From Lepidostoma basale (lineage: Eukaryota; Arthropoda; Insecta; Trichoptera; Lepidostomatidae): 64,000 nt of DNA. Under the pieces are notes generated by a model. It saw only the letters and a program-made list of their open reading frames with translations, was not told the DNA's origin and ran no database searches. Shown here one piece after another: positions 29,001 through 39,755 of this stretch. The first letter of the stretch is position 1, and each line of letters starts with the position of its first letter. The stretch spans positions 1-64,000 of the forward strand of contig JAHDVF020001569.1 in the NCBI GenBank assembly GCA_022606425.2, written 5' to 3'. The translations under genes and the position numbers were made by a program.

Positions 29001-29630
29001 ATATTAGTTTTTATGGTACATATCGAGTTAAATAAAACGTGAACGATTTACACCGCACAAAATTAAATAAGTGAATCACTTCTTAATTACACTTTCGCCC
29101 TTTTTTAACAGCGACCTTTTCGGCGTAAAAAAGTGTTACGCGCAAACAGCTTTCTCCACATAAAAAATCTTACACTTCGACCGCCCAAAAGGTAATATGC
29201 TTGCTCCGCGTAAACAGTTCCGTAGCACATGCTAGAGATAAATTCATATTAGCCGCGCAAACACGCTGGGCTAATATTGTGCTATTCCATTGTGTCTGTA
29301 CACCTATATTTGCCGGCAGTAAATGTTTATCAAATGCTCGCGTAATACAATGATTTGTTACCAAATAAATCCTCTCTTAGCCTCTGTAAACAGCCGCCCA
29401 AGACTCGGCAGGGCGGGGACGGCTGGCGGGCGGGAGGGCGGGAGGGCGGGCGACTAGCTCCACGACTCTCAGCTTTGTGTACTTGGAGTTTACACTGAAG
29501 CCCTTTTTGCGCTTCTCCGCTGATGGTATTTCACAAATCAATATGGCCCAAAATGAATATCAAAAATTATAATCTTCTTATTTATGTATTATAGATTTTG
29601 CGACTTGTTTAGACTTACTTACTTACTTCC
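29001..29630. other. Unique stretch with GC-rich block
   Basis: A G-rich block at 29405-29455 (GGCGGGCGGGAGGGCGGGAG) could form a G-quadruplex. No gene supported. Confidence 0.4.
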
Positions 29631-29634
29631 TACG

Positions 29635-30160
29635 GCCATACAACTCTTAAAGAGTTTTAGCCTCCTTGATGATTTTTCGCCAAGCTCCTTGATCCTGCGC
29701 TTTTTGCTCCCAGCAGTCCGATTTGCCCAACCTAGCCAGGTCAGTCAGAACATTGTCCATTAGGCGCTGTCTAGGTCTTCCTAGAGGTCTTACTCCAGTC
29801 GGTCTTGATGGCTCTGGTCTCTTCGGCTCGGCATACGTGCCCAATCCACGCTAGGCGACCGGCTCTCACGGTGCTCATTATAAGGGGCTGCTGGGTCGTC
29901 GTACGGATCTCTTGGTTGGTCCTATGCCTCCAAGATCTCGCTGCAACACTAGATCTGGGTCCCAGGATCATTCTAAGTATCCTATTTTCAAACCAGTATA
30001 TTCTTTGTTGTTCTTTTAGAGTCATTGTCCATGACTCAGAACCATATGTCACCACTGGCTTGATTTTGGTGTTATAAATACGCAGCTTGGTGTTTCTGGA
30101 CTTGTTTAGACAGGGTTTTAAATTTAGTCTTGTGATGAAGACGCCCAGCTTTCTCTTCAT
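29635..30160 (-). mobile_element. LINE-D 3' end, long
   Basis: Frame 29771-30160 encodes KLGVFITRLNLKPCLNKSRN, KIKPVVTYGSESWTMTLKEQ, RIYWFENRILRMILGP, RAGRLAWIGHVCRAEETRAI; frame 29647-29844 goes on with RPTGVRPLGRPRQRLMDNVL and ends WRKIIKEAKTL. A 1-nt shift near 29800 separates them. Post-RT segment of a non-LTR ORF2. Confidence 0.85.
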
Positions 30161-30164
30161 TTCT

Positions 30165-30340
30165 TTAGTGACCGTCCTGGTGGTCGAGGTCCCACTGGAG
30201 TTTCATGCATCATGAATCCTCGCTGGGTCCATCCTCTCGATGTGGTCCCTCCAGAATCGTCTTCTCTGCCTGCTCCATCTCACTATTTCATCAATCTTGC
30301 AGATTCTGCGAATCTCTTCGTTAAATATCGTATCTCTTAA
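30165..30340 (-). mobile_element. LINE-M fragment
   Basis: NEEIRRICKIDE, RQRRRFWRDHIERMDPARIH-type coding; second copy at 54115-54360. Confidence 0.65.
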
Positions 30341-30660
30341 CGTTCTACTTCGATGTTTTCATTTCTGTTGTTCTTACGAAATGTTTCGTTCTGACAGTAT
30401 CTGTTCTTGCTTCGATTCCTTTCAATTAAAATCACTCGTTAAAAAGCTTTCATTTGTACTACTAAAACTAAATGTTATATCTTATGTCCATCAGAAGAAC
30501 AAGTCATAGAAATTTCCAAAATTTCTTCAAACATGTTTTTCATTGGGGCTAACCATCCATGCAGAATTAAAAAAATATATATATATATTTATATATAACG
30601 CTTTCATACGCCCTTTAGAAAAATACGGTCTTTCTTTTTTAATTTAAAGAAACCACTTAA
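30341..30660. other. Non-coding stretch
   Basis: AT-rich, no recognised content. Confidence 0.4.
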
Positions 30661-30664
30661 TTTG

Positions 30665-30935
30665 ATTCTTAAACAAGGATATAAAACTCCATATTTAAAT
30701 AATACGAATGAAAACATCTATTTCCTAAAAGTTTTATAATATTTTGCGTGAATGACAAGTTTCGTCTTGCTTTGGCATTATGAAATGTCAGCTTCAACGT
30801 AGGTAAAAATAAATAATGGCAGCGTAAACATTTAATAATTCCTTAGCATGACAAGACGAAGTTCATTCCCACAAAATATATGTTCATAGAAAATAGACAT
30901 TTTCATTCGTAATAAATAATAATAGGAAACATTTC
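30665..30935. repeat. HP1 dimer, divergent
   Basis: Arms at 30680-30790 and 30835-30930 are inverted; the motif reads GAATGACAAGTTTCGTC here instead of GACATGTTTCGCC. Confidence 0.7.
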
Positions 30936-31970
30936 AATTTGCTTCACATTACTTGGTATTCCATTATAAGTATATAATTTAATATAAAATGTTAATGGTT
31001 GTTATTGAAATTTCTTTGTAGAAGTTTATTGTAAATAATGAAGAATAGAAAAACAAATGAAAAAAAATATACTTTTCTAGTTTTATTTAAACGTTTTATT
31101 ATAAAATATAATATGTTAACATACTGCAAGTATATGTTAACAATCCACCAAATTACATATTATGTAAAAATCGAATACTACAAATGTTATATATATTTTT
31201 AAATAAGCATATTTGCGTCTACAATAAATGAAAACAGTGTTTTTCTAAATGATATTTCAAAATTTTCATTTTCATGTAAAATAATTTATTTACTAATAAA
31301 AAACAAACTGAATTATATGATACATATGTAAATTACTGCAAACTCGGGTTATACCTATTATTGCATGAATATCAAATGTTTTACCAAGGCGATATATGTC
31401 AATTCCTAAAAATATATTATAGGTTCTATAAAACAGGCGTTTTAAAACATTTTTATTGCGTAAGTTGAGTTTTACCTCATTGTTCAAGAAGCAATAAATA
31501 GTATTACGCGTATTGTATGTATATATAATATTAGATCAAATGCACACCAGTGCTCAAATGTCTAGCTGGACATAATATTTGCACGCTATTATATGAGTTA
31601 AATGTACTCATATTGTTTCAAAAGATTAATTTAGCGCCGGGCTGTTTCCCGCCCATTCACTTTCGTGTCGGTCTACAGACATATCACTGGCCATAGAGTA
31701 AATCTTAGAAGAGCCAGGGTCCTTCGGTTAATACCATAGACAAATATTAGACAAATACATTGAGGTCGTTGTTACGGCGGAGCAGATCGCTTCACTAACT
31801 CTTCGGACAAGTTGTTTGCTCTCTGGATACACCCATACGCCGGCGGATACATTATTGTAGATATGTTCACCTACTGGCATACATACTCGTATTCACACGT
31901 ATACGTGATATACAATAAGTCTGTTCGATGCGAGAAATACTACCTGAGGTACTTAAATAATTCAACTAAA
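30936..31970. other. AT-rich stretch with one HP1 half copy
   Basis: HP1 half copy at 31378-31500 (AAGGCGATATATGTCAATTC to GTTCAAGAAGCAATAAAT). The rest, including a GC-richer part at 31625-31860, is unique and shows no gene. Confidence 0.5.
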
Positions 31971-32218
31971 AATAACTAACTAACTAACTAACCATCATGC
32001 CGTCTCTCCGAAGGGGTAGGCAGAAAGAATGGACTGCCGCGCTTAAACCGATGCGGCACTCCATCCTTCTCTTTTCACCCCTGCGGGAGACGCGGTGTGA
32101 TGGGTTGCAAACCTCATCGCCATCAATAGGCATTACCAGCGCATATTTCGATCGTCTAACGTCCACAAAATAAATCTAAAACAAATAATATAAAATAAAA
32201 TAAAAAAATAAAAATAAA

Positions 32219-32690
32219 CTTATTGAATGTTAAGGCATTAACACTGTGGAATTCCATAGTAATCTACTTTTTAATAAATAAAAAATATTAAAATACACGA
32301 CATGTTTCAGAGGATACCTCCATCTTCAGGTTTAAAAATATAACAAAAACTAAACAAAGAAAGACTAATAAAAAACGCATTTAAAATTCGATACAAAAAT
32401 TCTAAATTAAAAATTAAGTTGGGCTATTTGTTATAAGTAGGTACTAACAATTATTTTTTAACAGTAAAATAATAAATAACATTAAATAATAATAATACGT
32501 GATGATAATATAATTTGGAAAAAATATACATTTGAAAAGATATAATTTATATAAAAATTAATAAATGATTAATTTGCATTTGGTTGGGAATGGGAGCTTG
32601 GGAGGTATATTTTAATATTTTGAGATGTATTTTAATTATTTTATTAAAAAGTGGTTTAACAATGTTTTTTTTTTAATGCCCAAAGTAAAA
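32219..32690 (-). mobile_element. PLE 3' end inserted in SnA
   Basis: Reverse copy of the repeat at 46570-47035: 3' end GGCATTAACACTGTGGAATT, hammerhead-like core, then ACTAAACAAAGAAAGACTAA and TAATTTGCATTTGG. A piece of the segment beside the core (TTAAAAAGTGG) recurs at 32650 in opposite orientation, so the 5' end is rearranged. AAAATAAAAATAA on both sides may be the target duplication, though it is low-complexity. Confidence 0.75.
32299..32329 (-). ncRNA. Hammerhead-like core (PLE copy)
   Basis: CTGAAGA, extra T, GGAGG/CCTC(T), GAAAC, AT, GTC. One change at the foot of helix II against the copy at 46882. Confidence 0.55.
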
Positions 32691-32904
32691 TAAAAATAAT
32701 ATAACACATAATATTATTTCAGATGGTGCACATGTTTCAAACTGGACGATCCGGACTTTTGTGTTTATTTAATTGATATTCCACGTATGTACTGTTATTT
32801 TAAATAACTTTAATTAGGCACTTAAAACAATCCAACTCTGGCAAGAACTTCAAAATGTTATCAAATTATGAATTTTGAATTTAATTAAATATAATTTATT
32901 ACTA

Positions 32905-33215
32905 CACGTCTTCTTCTTTCCCTTTGCCATTTCCCATCATCTGGGGTCGGCCCTCCTCTTACGAAAACGCCAAACTTTCCTATTTTGACTCATCTCCACT
33001 GTTAGGTTCTCGCGTTGGAGCTCCTTTTCCATGTTGGCCCACCATGTTGTCATTGGGCGACCTCTTCTTCATGGTTTTGTGGGAATGCTGAGGGCTTTTT
33101 GGACAATGTGCTCGCTGTCTCTTCGCATCACATGACCGTACCACCGGAGTTGAGATTCTCTTAATTTTTTCCGTTATTGGGGCAACCTTAAAGCTACCCC
33201 TCACGTATTCGTTCC
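32905..33215 (-). mobile_element. LINE-L 3' end
   Basis: Minus strand: RGSFKVAPITEKIKRI, LRWYGHVMRRDSEHIVQKAL-type and RRGRPMTTWWANMEKELQRE, WRFRKR; frames alternate. (AAG)n-like end at 32905. Confidence 0.75.
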
Positions 33216-33261
33216 TTTACTCCACGTAGCCACATCAATTAAAAATATATATAAAATATAT

Positions 33262-33346
33262 GGAAAGGTAAAGAAAGCAATGTAAACGACGTAAACGGAA
33301 CTAGAAATAGAGGAAGGAGAAAGAGAGGATAACGTGGTACGATCAA
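33262..33346 (+). mobile_element. LINE-A scrap
   Basis: NVNDVNGTRNRGRRKRG.RGTIK-like coding, cut by the following SINE2. Confidence 0.7.
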
Positions 33347-33536
33347 AAGCCATACCGAAGGTCCCAAGTTCGATTTCTGGCAATGGCCGTGTGATTGTTA
33401 CACTGTATTTGGTCTGGTATCGAATTCTCGTGACAATAAAATTGTGATACATTATCTACCTAGCACATGTCATGAGAATCAATATAATAGCTAAAAAAAA
33501 TTACAGTAATTGGGTTCAAATGATCTGTTGTGTACA
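33347..33536 (+). mobile_element. SINE2 copy, 5'-truncated
   Basis: Starts at GCCATACCGAAGGTCC, box B-like AAGTTCGATTTCTGG, body TGTGATTGTTACACTG, end CATGTCATGAGAATC. Box A lost. Confidence 0.75.
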
Positions 33537-33559
33537 AAAAAATAACTTTTGAAGAGTAT

Positions 33560-34315
33560 TACATCAATCGAAAGTGAGTAGTGGGCAGCGATATACGACT
33601 GCTTAAAGGACATAATATAAAGGAACAAGAATATAATATGGCCGAGCCATAGAGGGCTCCCTCCCCTTAACCGAAGCTGTTATAGGCGCAGCGGCGCCTT
33701 TCGTCAGCTTCACTCGTGCACTCCCTAGGCCCGTCCCCCATCCATGCGGGACTTACGTTAAAAAAAAATATATATATATGTATATTTGCAACCAAGGGAG
33801 ACCCAGACCACATTTAAGCTAAGCCACTCTCCCTCGATGTCCCGCCGCACACACATAGCAATACAACAGCAAAAGAAAATACACAATTGATACATAAAGG
33901 AACAAGAATATGGCCATAGTTATATATAAAACCTTTGTCAAGCCCATTTTGACATATGGTATAGAAGCTAGAGCTGACACAATTATGACCAAAAGCCTTC
34001 TTCGGACGTCTAAGATAAGAGTACTGCGACAATAACAGGAAGTACTCTCAGGAAAAGGTTAAGAAACTCTGGCCTGTCAGACAGAAGACATCATGAGATT
34101 GGGCAGAAACAGACGGCGATACTGAAGAAAACACTTAGATAGGATGAGGGATACAATAATTCTCCATATGGTAGACCACAATATACCCGTGGGACATCGC
34201 CTGCTAGAAAGATCGCCAAAAAGATGGAAAGATAGCTGGTGTTTCACATTCCACGAGGATGGCACCCATTCAAGACCAGATCCCTGATCTAGATTAACAC
34301 GAAGAAGAAGAAGCT
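33560..34315 (+). mobile_element. LINE-E copy split by SINE3
   Basis: After the SINE, coding resumes as AIVIYKTFVKPILTYGIEAR, then KSLLRTSKIRVLRQ, RRRYWRKHLDRMRD-type, RPPKRWKDSW-type and an (AAG)n end at 34302. Several frame changes. Confidence 0.75.
33635..33893 (+). mobile_element. SINE3 copy with 18-bp TSD in LINE-E
   Basis: ATAAAGGAACAAGAATAT is present at 33617-33634 and 33894-33911. The element runs from GGCCGAGCCATAGAGGGC to ACAGCAAAAGAAAATACACA. It is nearly the same as the 19803 copy. Confidence 0.88.
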
Positions 34316-34479
34316 AGTAATTAATATGAATGAATCTGTTTTTATAAGTTGATGACATGTTTCGCATTGTTAAGGCATTATGTAGTGTAATACATCGATT
34401 TCCTTAATTATCGTATTTTATTCCTTTAACTCGGGTTTATAAACAATAACACGATTGATTTTCGCTAAATTTTTTTTTT
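34316..34479. repeat. HP1-like remnant
   Basis: TTGATGACATGTTTCGCATT and GTTAAGGCATTATG match one HP1 arm; the rest is AT-rich. Confidence 0.5.
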
Positions 34480-34620
34480 AAAAGACTAATACCAAAGATT
34501 TCAATCAATGATATTAGAATTTATTTTACAATCTTCAATATGAGCAGAAAATAGCTCATCAGGCTCGAACCCAAGTCCCCTGGATCAGAAGCCAAGCGCT
34601 CTACCCCCTAGACCACCACA
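34480..34620 (-). mobile_element. SINE1 copy
   Basis: Minus strand starts GTGGTGGTCTAGGGGGTAGA, box B GGGTTCGAGCC intact; about 27 nt of the body (the GACCAGATTCCTTC part) are missing. Confidence 0.8.
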
Positions 34621-34639
34621 AGGGTGACCATTTGACAAG

Positions 34640-35035
34640 GCGAAACATGTCATTCTCATAAAACATAATAAAACTTCTAGATAATTGACGTTTTCATTCG
34701 TATTAATTATTTAATATGGGATTTTACATCATTGTTTAAAAACTAACTAACTAACAAATCATCACGCCGTCTCTCCGAAGGGGTAGGTAGAAAGAATGGA
34801 CTGCCACACATTTCTTTCCTGACATATTTCTCTCGCTTCCTCAACATTCATACATCGTGTCATGCACGCGTGTCGTTTTCTCTGACTCCTCACGTGGCCG
34901 ACATTCAATATTTGATTTATTTGATCGTGCCACGTTTTCCTCGGTCTTCCTCTATTTCTGGTTCTATTTACATCGTTAACATATAATTTTTTACCATTCT
35001 TTCTTGATTCATTCTTTATTTAAGACACAATAAAT
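34640..35035 (-). mobile_element. LINE-A1 3' end inside HP1 distal end
   Basis: The HP1 half copy 34640-34735 ends in ATCATTGTTTAA. It is followed by the reversed LINE-A1 (TTAG tail from 34737, coding to MVKNYMLTM-type at 35010), then HP1 resumes with TTTAAGACACAATAAATACG. The LINE split the terminal hairpin of HP1. Confidence 0.75.
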
Positions 35036-35278
35036 ACGAAGAAAGTCATTCATACGAATGAAAACGTCAGTTTTCTAGAAGTTTTATTATATTTTATGGG
35101 AATGACATGTTTCGCCTTTCTAAGGCATTATCAAATGAGACTTCTAAGACATTTGATAATGCTTTAGAAGGGCGAAACATGTCATTCCCATAATGTATAA
35201 TAAAACTTCTAGAAAACTAACGTTTTCATTGGTATTAATTATTTAATATGGAGATTTCGTATTAATTATTAAATATGG
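35036..35278. repeat. HP1 dimer, clear inverted copy
   Basis: Left arm 35038-35138, right arm 35150-35270: ACGTCAGTTTTCTAGAAG against CTTCTAGAAAACTAACG, GGAATGACATGTTTCGCC against GGGCGAAACATGTCATTCC. The loop is about 12 nt. Confidence 0.85.
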
Positions 35279-35590
35279 AGGTTCGCTGCGTTGGTTCGAA
35301 CATATGGAGCGCATGGGTGAATAAAGAATGGTTAAAAAAGTATACGTTAACGATGTAAATGGAGTAAGGAGTCGAGGTAGACCGAGGAAAACATGGCATG
35401 ACCAAATTAATCAAATATTAAAGATTGGTCATGTCAGAAGCCGGAAGAATCGACGTGCGTGTATGACTCGATGTATGAATGTGGAGGAAGCTAGGGAGCT
35501 GTGCCAGGATAGAGAAGTGTGGCGGTCCATTCTCTCTGCCTACCCCTGCGGGGAAACGGCGTGATGGTTTGATGATGATGATGATGAGAT
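35279..35590 (+). mobile_element. LINE-A2 3' end in HP1
   Basis: Open frame 35328-35564: MVKKVYVNDVNGVRSRGRPR, KTWHDQINQILKIGHV, MTRCMNVEEARELCQD, YPCGETA. It ends in a (GAT)n run, different from other A2 copies, then HP1 distal sequence resumes (ACATCATTGTTCAAGAAACA). 5' truncated at the RWFEHMERMGE region. Confidence 0.88.
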
Positions 35591-35639
35591 TTACATCATT
35601 GTTCAAGAAACAATAAAAACGAAGGAAGTGAGTAAAAGT

Positions 35640-36050
35640 CACTCTGCGCCAACCTGAACCAATGAAATTCTAAGAAAAAATTTAATCGTGTTGATTTTTA
35701 ATTAAGACGCCTCGATCATCGTAAAGATTTTTAAAAGCTAATGATTATTTTAAAACAATTTAGTCAATCTGGATATTTGCTCAGAGCAATCATAGAACCG
35801 ACTCACGTATCTTCGCCCGGTCCATCGCGGCTGATTCACGCCGCCAGCTTTGATGTTGGTCTGCAAATATTGGCTCAATAATCATCGTTGAGAGTGGCTT
35901 ATTGGCCATCTTGCAATGAGTGTTGTGTCACTAGTGTCACCAGTGACGGAGATGTGAATCTCAGAATATGCGAGATCCAAAAATATTCATCCACATCTCT
36001 TAAATTTGTTAACTATGGGGTGATGTTTAACTAATTAACCATCACACCAT
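35640..36050. other. Unique stretch
   Basis: No repeat or gene recognised; 35800-35960 is moderately GC-rich. Confidence 0.4.
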
Positions 36051-36051
36051 T

Positions 36052-36268
36052 CTTCTTCTTCGTCAGCCTTAATCGGTCCACTGCTGGACATAGGCCTCTT
36101 CCCTTCCCTTCCACTCCTTCCAGCCGTAGCCACATTCCCCCCCCCCCCCAAGGCAGCCATCGTCGGCCCACCTTTTTTGCGACCTGCCGACGTTTCTCCT
36201 ATTCTCCCGTGGTCTCCACCTTATTATTTTCTGGGTCCATCTATCCTCACTCTGTTTCGCCACATGAC
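36052..36268 (-). mobile_element. LINE-K 3' end
   Basis: Frame 36069-36263: RWTQKIIRWRPRENRRNVGR and EEAYVQQWTD, with a C-run at 36136-36149 shifting the part between. Confidence 0.75.
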
Positions 36269-36295
36269 CTGCCCACTGCCGGTGTCAAATTGTCT

Positions 36296-36463
36296 TTCAA
36301 TTGTCTTAGACAGGCAAAATATGTCATTCAAATCAATTGTCTTAGACAGGCAAAATATGTCATTCCCATTAATTATAATAAAACTTATATAAAACAGACG
36401 TTTTCATTCATATTAATTATTTAATATGGAGTTGTACATCATTGTTCGAGAAACAATAAATAG
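36296..36463 (+). repeat. HP1 half copy with 36-bp tandem duplication
   Basis: The unit TCAATTGTCTTAGACAGGCA plus AAATATGTCATTCAAA occurs twice (36297 and 36333). Then the normal HP1 arm and distal hairpin (TTGTTCGAGAAACAATAAAT) follow. Confidence 0.8.
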
Positions 36464-36895
36464 GCCGATATTTCGCTTTGTGTCTCAATGAGCTTCATCA
36501 GTCGCAGGGCGAGTCTTGAGTCGTGTCTCAGCCAAATGATCGCAGTCGGGTCCACAAACAAATCCCAGCGATCGGTGTCTCCCGCCCCTTCACACGACTT
36601 TTCTTTGCCAAACAATAATATTTGTAGGCGGGCGGGGGCGGCGTGCTGTGGGCGGCGAGGGTGTGGGGGTGAAACCTCCCTGGTGGAACAAATGTCGAAC
36701 TGGCTATTTAAAACTAACTTAAAGTGATGGACTCATAATACAAAAACAAGTGTTTCCATTTTGCATACACGATTCGCTACTTTGTTTTATTACAATATCT
36801 CTCTTGTCTTAGAAGGGCAATATTCTTCGGAGTAAATTATTCTTAAACAAAAAAAAATTTCTTCTATATTCCCCATCACTTTGAATACATTTTTT
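36464..36895. other. Unique stretch with GC-rich block
   Basis: GC-rich at 36620-36675 (GGCGGGCGGGGGCGGCG). No supported gene. Confidence 0.35.
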
Positions 36896-37240
36896 AACTA
36901 ACTAACTAACTAACCATCACGCCATCTCCCCGAAGGGGTAGGCAGAAAGAATAGACTGCCACACTTTTCTTTCCTGACATATTTCTCTCGCTTCCTCAAC
37001 ATTCATACATCGTGTCATGCACGCGCGTCGATTTCTCTGACTCCTCACATGGCCGACATTCAATATTTGATATATTTGATCGTGGTACGTTTTCCTCGGT
37101 CTTCCTCTATTTCTGGTTCCATTTACATCATTAACATATATATTTTTTACCATTCTTTCTTCATTCATTCTTTCAATATGTCCAAACCATCTTAATGATC
37201 CTTTCATTATTTTGTTCATGACACCATCATTCACTACTTG
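36896..37240 (-). mobile_element. LINE-A1 3' end, open
   Basis: Frame 36917-37252: NDGVMNKIMKGSLRWFGHIE, RMNEERMVKNIYVNDVNGTR, GRPRKTYHDQIYQ and MTRCMNVEEAREICQE, ending YPFGEMA. TTAG tail reversed at 36896-36915. Confidence 0.88.
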
Positions 37241-38105
37241 CAGACATTGCATTTTTAAACATTACATTTTTAAGCTTTGTAAAAATGGAATATTTTAAAA
37301 AGAAAATTCAAATGCATGTTTTATTTATAAGGCCACTATTTTTTGGATTATGGATTCCCCTTTTTTTTAATTTTATTTTCACCACACATTTTAAAAAAAT
37401 ATTGTAGAAATACAATGTTTTTAAAAATTATCCAAAAACATTTCTGTAATAATCTCACTATTTTTTAAATATGTCCAGGACTTAAAAAGCTTGCGGGTTT
37501 CTATTACAAATATTATAAAATAAAACTGGTATAAAATAAAATATTTTTTTTTAGAGGTATACTCGTACAATACATATTCAAAATGAAAAAAAAAACACAT
37601 TAAAAAAATATTAATGTCTATGATATTGACTTTATTTAATTGATACTTTTATGTCATTATTGTTTAAACATGATTTCGGGCATATGAGCGCCATGGTTAG
37701 CTCGAATGAAGCGCAATCGCGAAATCTTTGTGGATGTGTATTATGTACGTGGTGCGAAAACGATCTATGGTCTTCCAAATCACTTACTCGGATGGACGAT
37801 CATGTCGACCGTAAAATGGACGTAGTGCACGATAAATTTTGCGAACCGAACTATGATTTCAAAATAAATTGGCACAGTTAGTCTATTCATGGTAAAATGG
37901 CAAAACAAACTAACTACAAATCAGCTTTTAATTGTTAAATTGACAATCTTTAAAAACAATGTTGCCAGTTTAAAAAACAAACCTCAAATAAAAACACCCT
38001 AAATTTAGCGCTAGATATACTATATACTATATACTGTATACTGTGTCGACGATAACATAACATGTCAAAATATCATTTCGGTAAAAAAAACTACAATTAA
38101 AACTT
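37241..38105. other. AT-rich stretch with one dispersed repeat
   Basis: 37670-37930 shares GGCATATGAGCGCCATGG and TGGTAAAATGGCAAAACA blocks with the reverse of 8870-8975, and holds about 140 extra bases with a short open frame (37651-37881) of unknown meaning. Confidence 0.45.
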
Positions 38106-38107
38106 TA

Positions 38108-38238
38108 TGGTTCCCAGGTTATGATTTAACTTCCAAAAAATATAATTAAACTTTTATAAAATAGACGGTTTCATTCATTTGGATTATTTAAGTAGCTACG
38201 TAGTTTTGCATCATTGTTCAAAATAAAATAAATAGTAA
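38108..38238 (+). repeat. HP1 half copy, degenerate
   Basis: AAACTTTTATAAAATAGACG and TTGCATCATTGTTCAAAATA mark the arm and distal end. Confidence 0.55.
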
Positions 38239-38353
38239 CTATTTGCTGGAAAAATATTCATTAAAATTATTGTGAAATTCATTTAAATATTTTATATCTC
38301 ATTTATGTAATCTTGAAACACTATATCTTTGTCACACAAAACATTTTTATAAA

Positions 38354-38521
38354 AAAAAGACTAACATCAAAGATTTAAATCAACGATATTAGAATTTATT
38401 TTACAATCTTCAATATGAGCAGAAAATAGCTCATTATTATGAAGAAGGCATCTGGTCGTGTCCAGGCTCGAACCCAAGTCCCCTAGATTAGGAGTCAAGC
38501 GTTCTATCCCCTAGACCACCA
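38354..38521 (-). mobile_element. SINE1 copy
   Basis: Minus strand: TGGTGGTCTAGGGGATAGAA, box B GGGTTCGAGCCTGG, then CACGACCAGATGCC and AATGAGCTATTTTCTGC. A good consensus-like copy. Confidence 0.85.
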
Positions 38522-38639
38522 AAATACGTTAATATTCTTATTACTAATAATTAAATATAGCGTAATTCTATTGGTTTCATTTGGTCCTAAATTATTGCCG
38601 TCACAGAACCCACAGCAATAAAATAAAAACACTGCACTT

Positions 38640-38810
38640 TTATTTTCACCACTATGCGGGTTTTTTTATTGGCGACTAGTTTCGCTTGTAACTTAGCTTC
38701 CTCAGAGCTTCTTAATAACAGAACAACCTGTTCTGTAATTACGAAGCCCTGAGGAAGCTTGCAAGAATGCTTCATACGAAAATACACAGCAATAATTTCT
38801 ATACTTAGAT
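38640..38810 (-). repeat. Inverted pair of hammerhead-like repeats
   Basis: The left unit (minus strand) holds the core at 38674-38705. The right unit (plus strand, 38745-38785) is a decayed copy starting CCTGAGGAAGCTTGC. Between them is a palindrome (CAGAACAACCTGTTCTG). Confidence 0.6.
38674..38705 (-). ncRNA. Hammerhead-like core (copy 5)
   Basis: CTGAGGA, extra A, short helix II GCT/AGC with an 8-nt loop, GAAAC, TA, GTC. Core bases are complete; helix I next to it is poor. Confidence 0.45.
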
Positions 38811-38987
38811 TTTCCGTATATAATTTCCAAACTCACATTGACAGATCTAGTAGTTTGTGTTTTGCTGGTACCTATTATGAATTAATTGACGTTTCTGAAA
38901 CTTCCTTATACGTGACAGTATTGATTAATATTTTATTACGTTGTTTAAGTATTAAAAACAATTTAATTTAAGTTCAACTTAACTTGT

Positions 38988-39640
38988 TCGTGTATTAAGG
39001 TAGTATGTTTATAAGAGATGGGCGAGTGGAGAGGGATATTGAAAGAAGGGTTGGGGCAGGCAACAAAGTGAATGGTGCACTAACTTAAAGTAGTCATCGC
39101 AAACAACCTATCCAAAAAAGCTAGAATGGCAGTGCACAATGGTGTTCTTCTACCGACTCTTATGTATGAAAGCGATGCATGTAACTGGCAAAAGAAGGAT
39201 GAAAGTAGAATAAATGCAGTACAAATGAGATCTCTTAGACGAATGTGTGCATACTCTGTGTATGATAGAGTGTCGAATGAAAATATAAGAAGTGAATGCG
39301 GTGCGAATGGTGTCATGAACAAAATAATTAAAGGATCATTAAGATGGTTTGGACATATGGAAAGAATGAATGGAGAAAGAATGGTAAAAAAATTATATGT
39401 TAATGATGTAAATGGAACCAGAAATAGAGAAAGACAGAGGAAAACGTGGCACGATCAAATAAATCAAATATTGAATGTCGGCCATGTGAGGAGTCAGAGA
39501 AATCGACGCGCGTGCATGACGCGATGTATGAATGTTGAGGAAGCGAGAGAAATATGTCAGGAAAGAAAAGTGTGGCAGTCCATTTTTTCTCCCTCCCCCT
39601 TGGGGAGACGGCGAGATGGTTAGTTACGTATAGTTAGTTA
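38988..39640 (+). mobile_element. LINE-A1, long copy
   Basis: Starts at VRVLR.YVYKRWASGEGY-type coding and DIERRVGAGNKVNG, shifted by an insertion at about 39080. Frame 39126-39623 is 165 codons: AVHNGVLLPTLMYESDACNW, INAVQMRSLRRMCAYSVYDR, GSLRWFGHMERMNGERM, YVNDVNGTRNRERQRKTWHD, MTRCMNVEEAREICQE. A shift at the very end replaces YPFGETA by PLGRRRDG. TTAG tail after 39620. Confidence 0.9.
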
Positions 39641-39755
39641 GTTAGTTTAATTTTGATTTTTTGTTAATTTTATTTCCATTGCGGATTGTTTTTATTGTTG
39701 ACTATTTCATATATATTCATTTCTTATTCTGACCTTCATTGAATTTTTCCAACAG

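Larger units (their letters stand above)
31972..32870 (-). mobile_element. SnA copy split by a PLE 3' end
   Basis: 3' part 31972-32218 (reversed TTAG tail, GATGGGTTGCAAACCTCATC). 5' part 32690-32870 (GGTGCACATGTTTC, GGACGATCCGGAC, GGCACTTAAAACAATCC). The middle is the PLE insertion. Confidence 0.8.
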
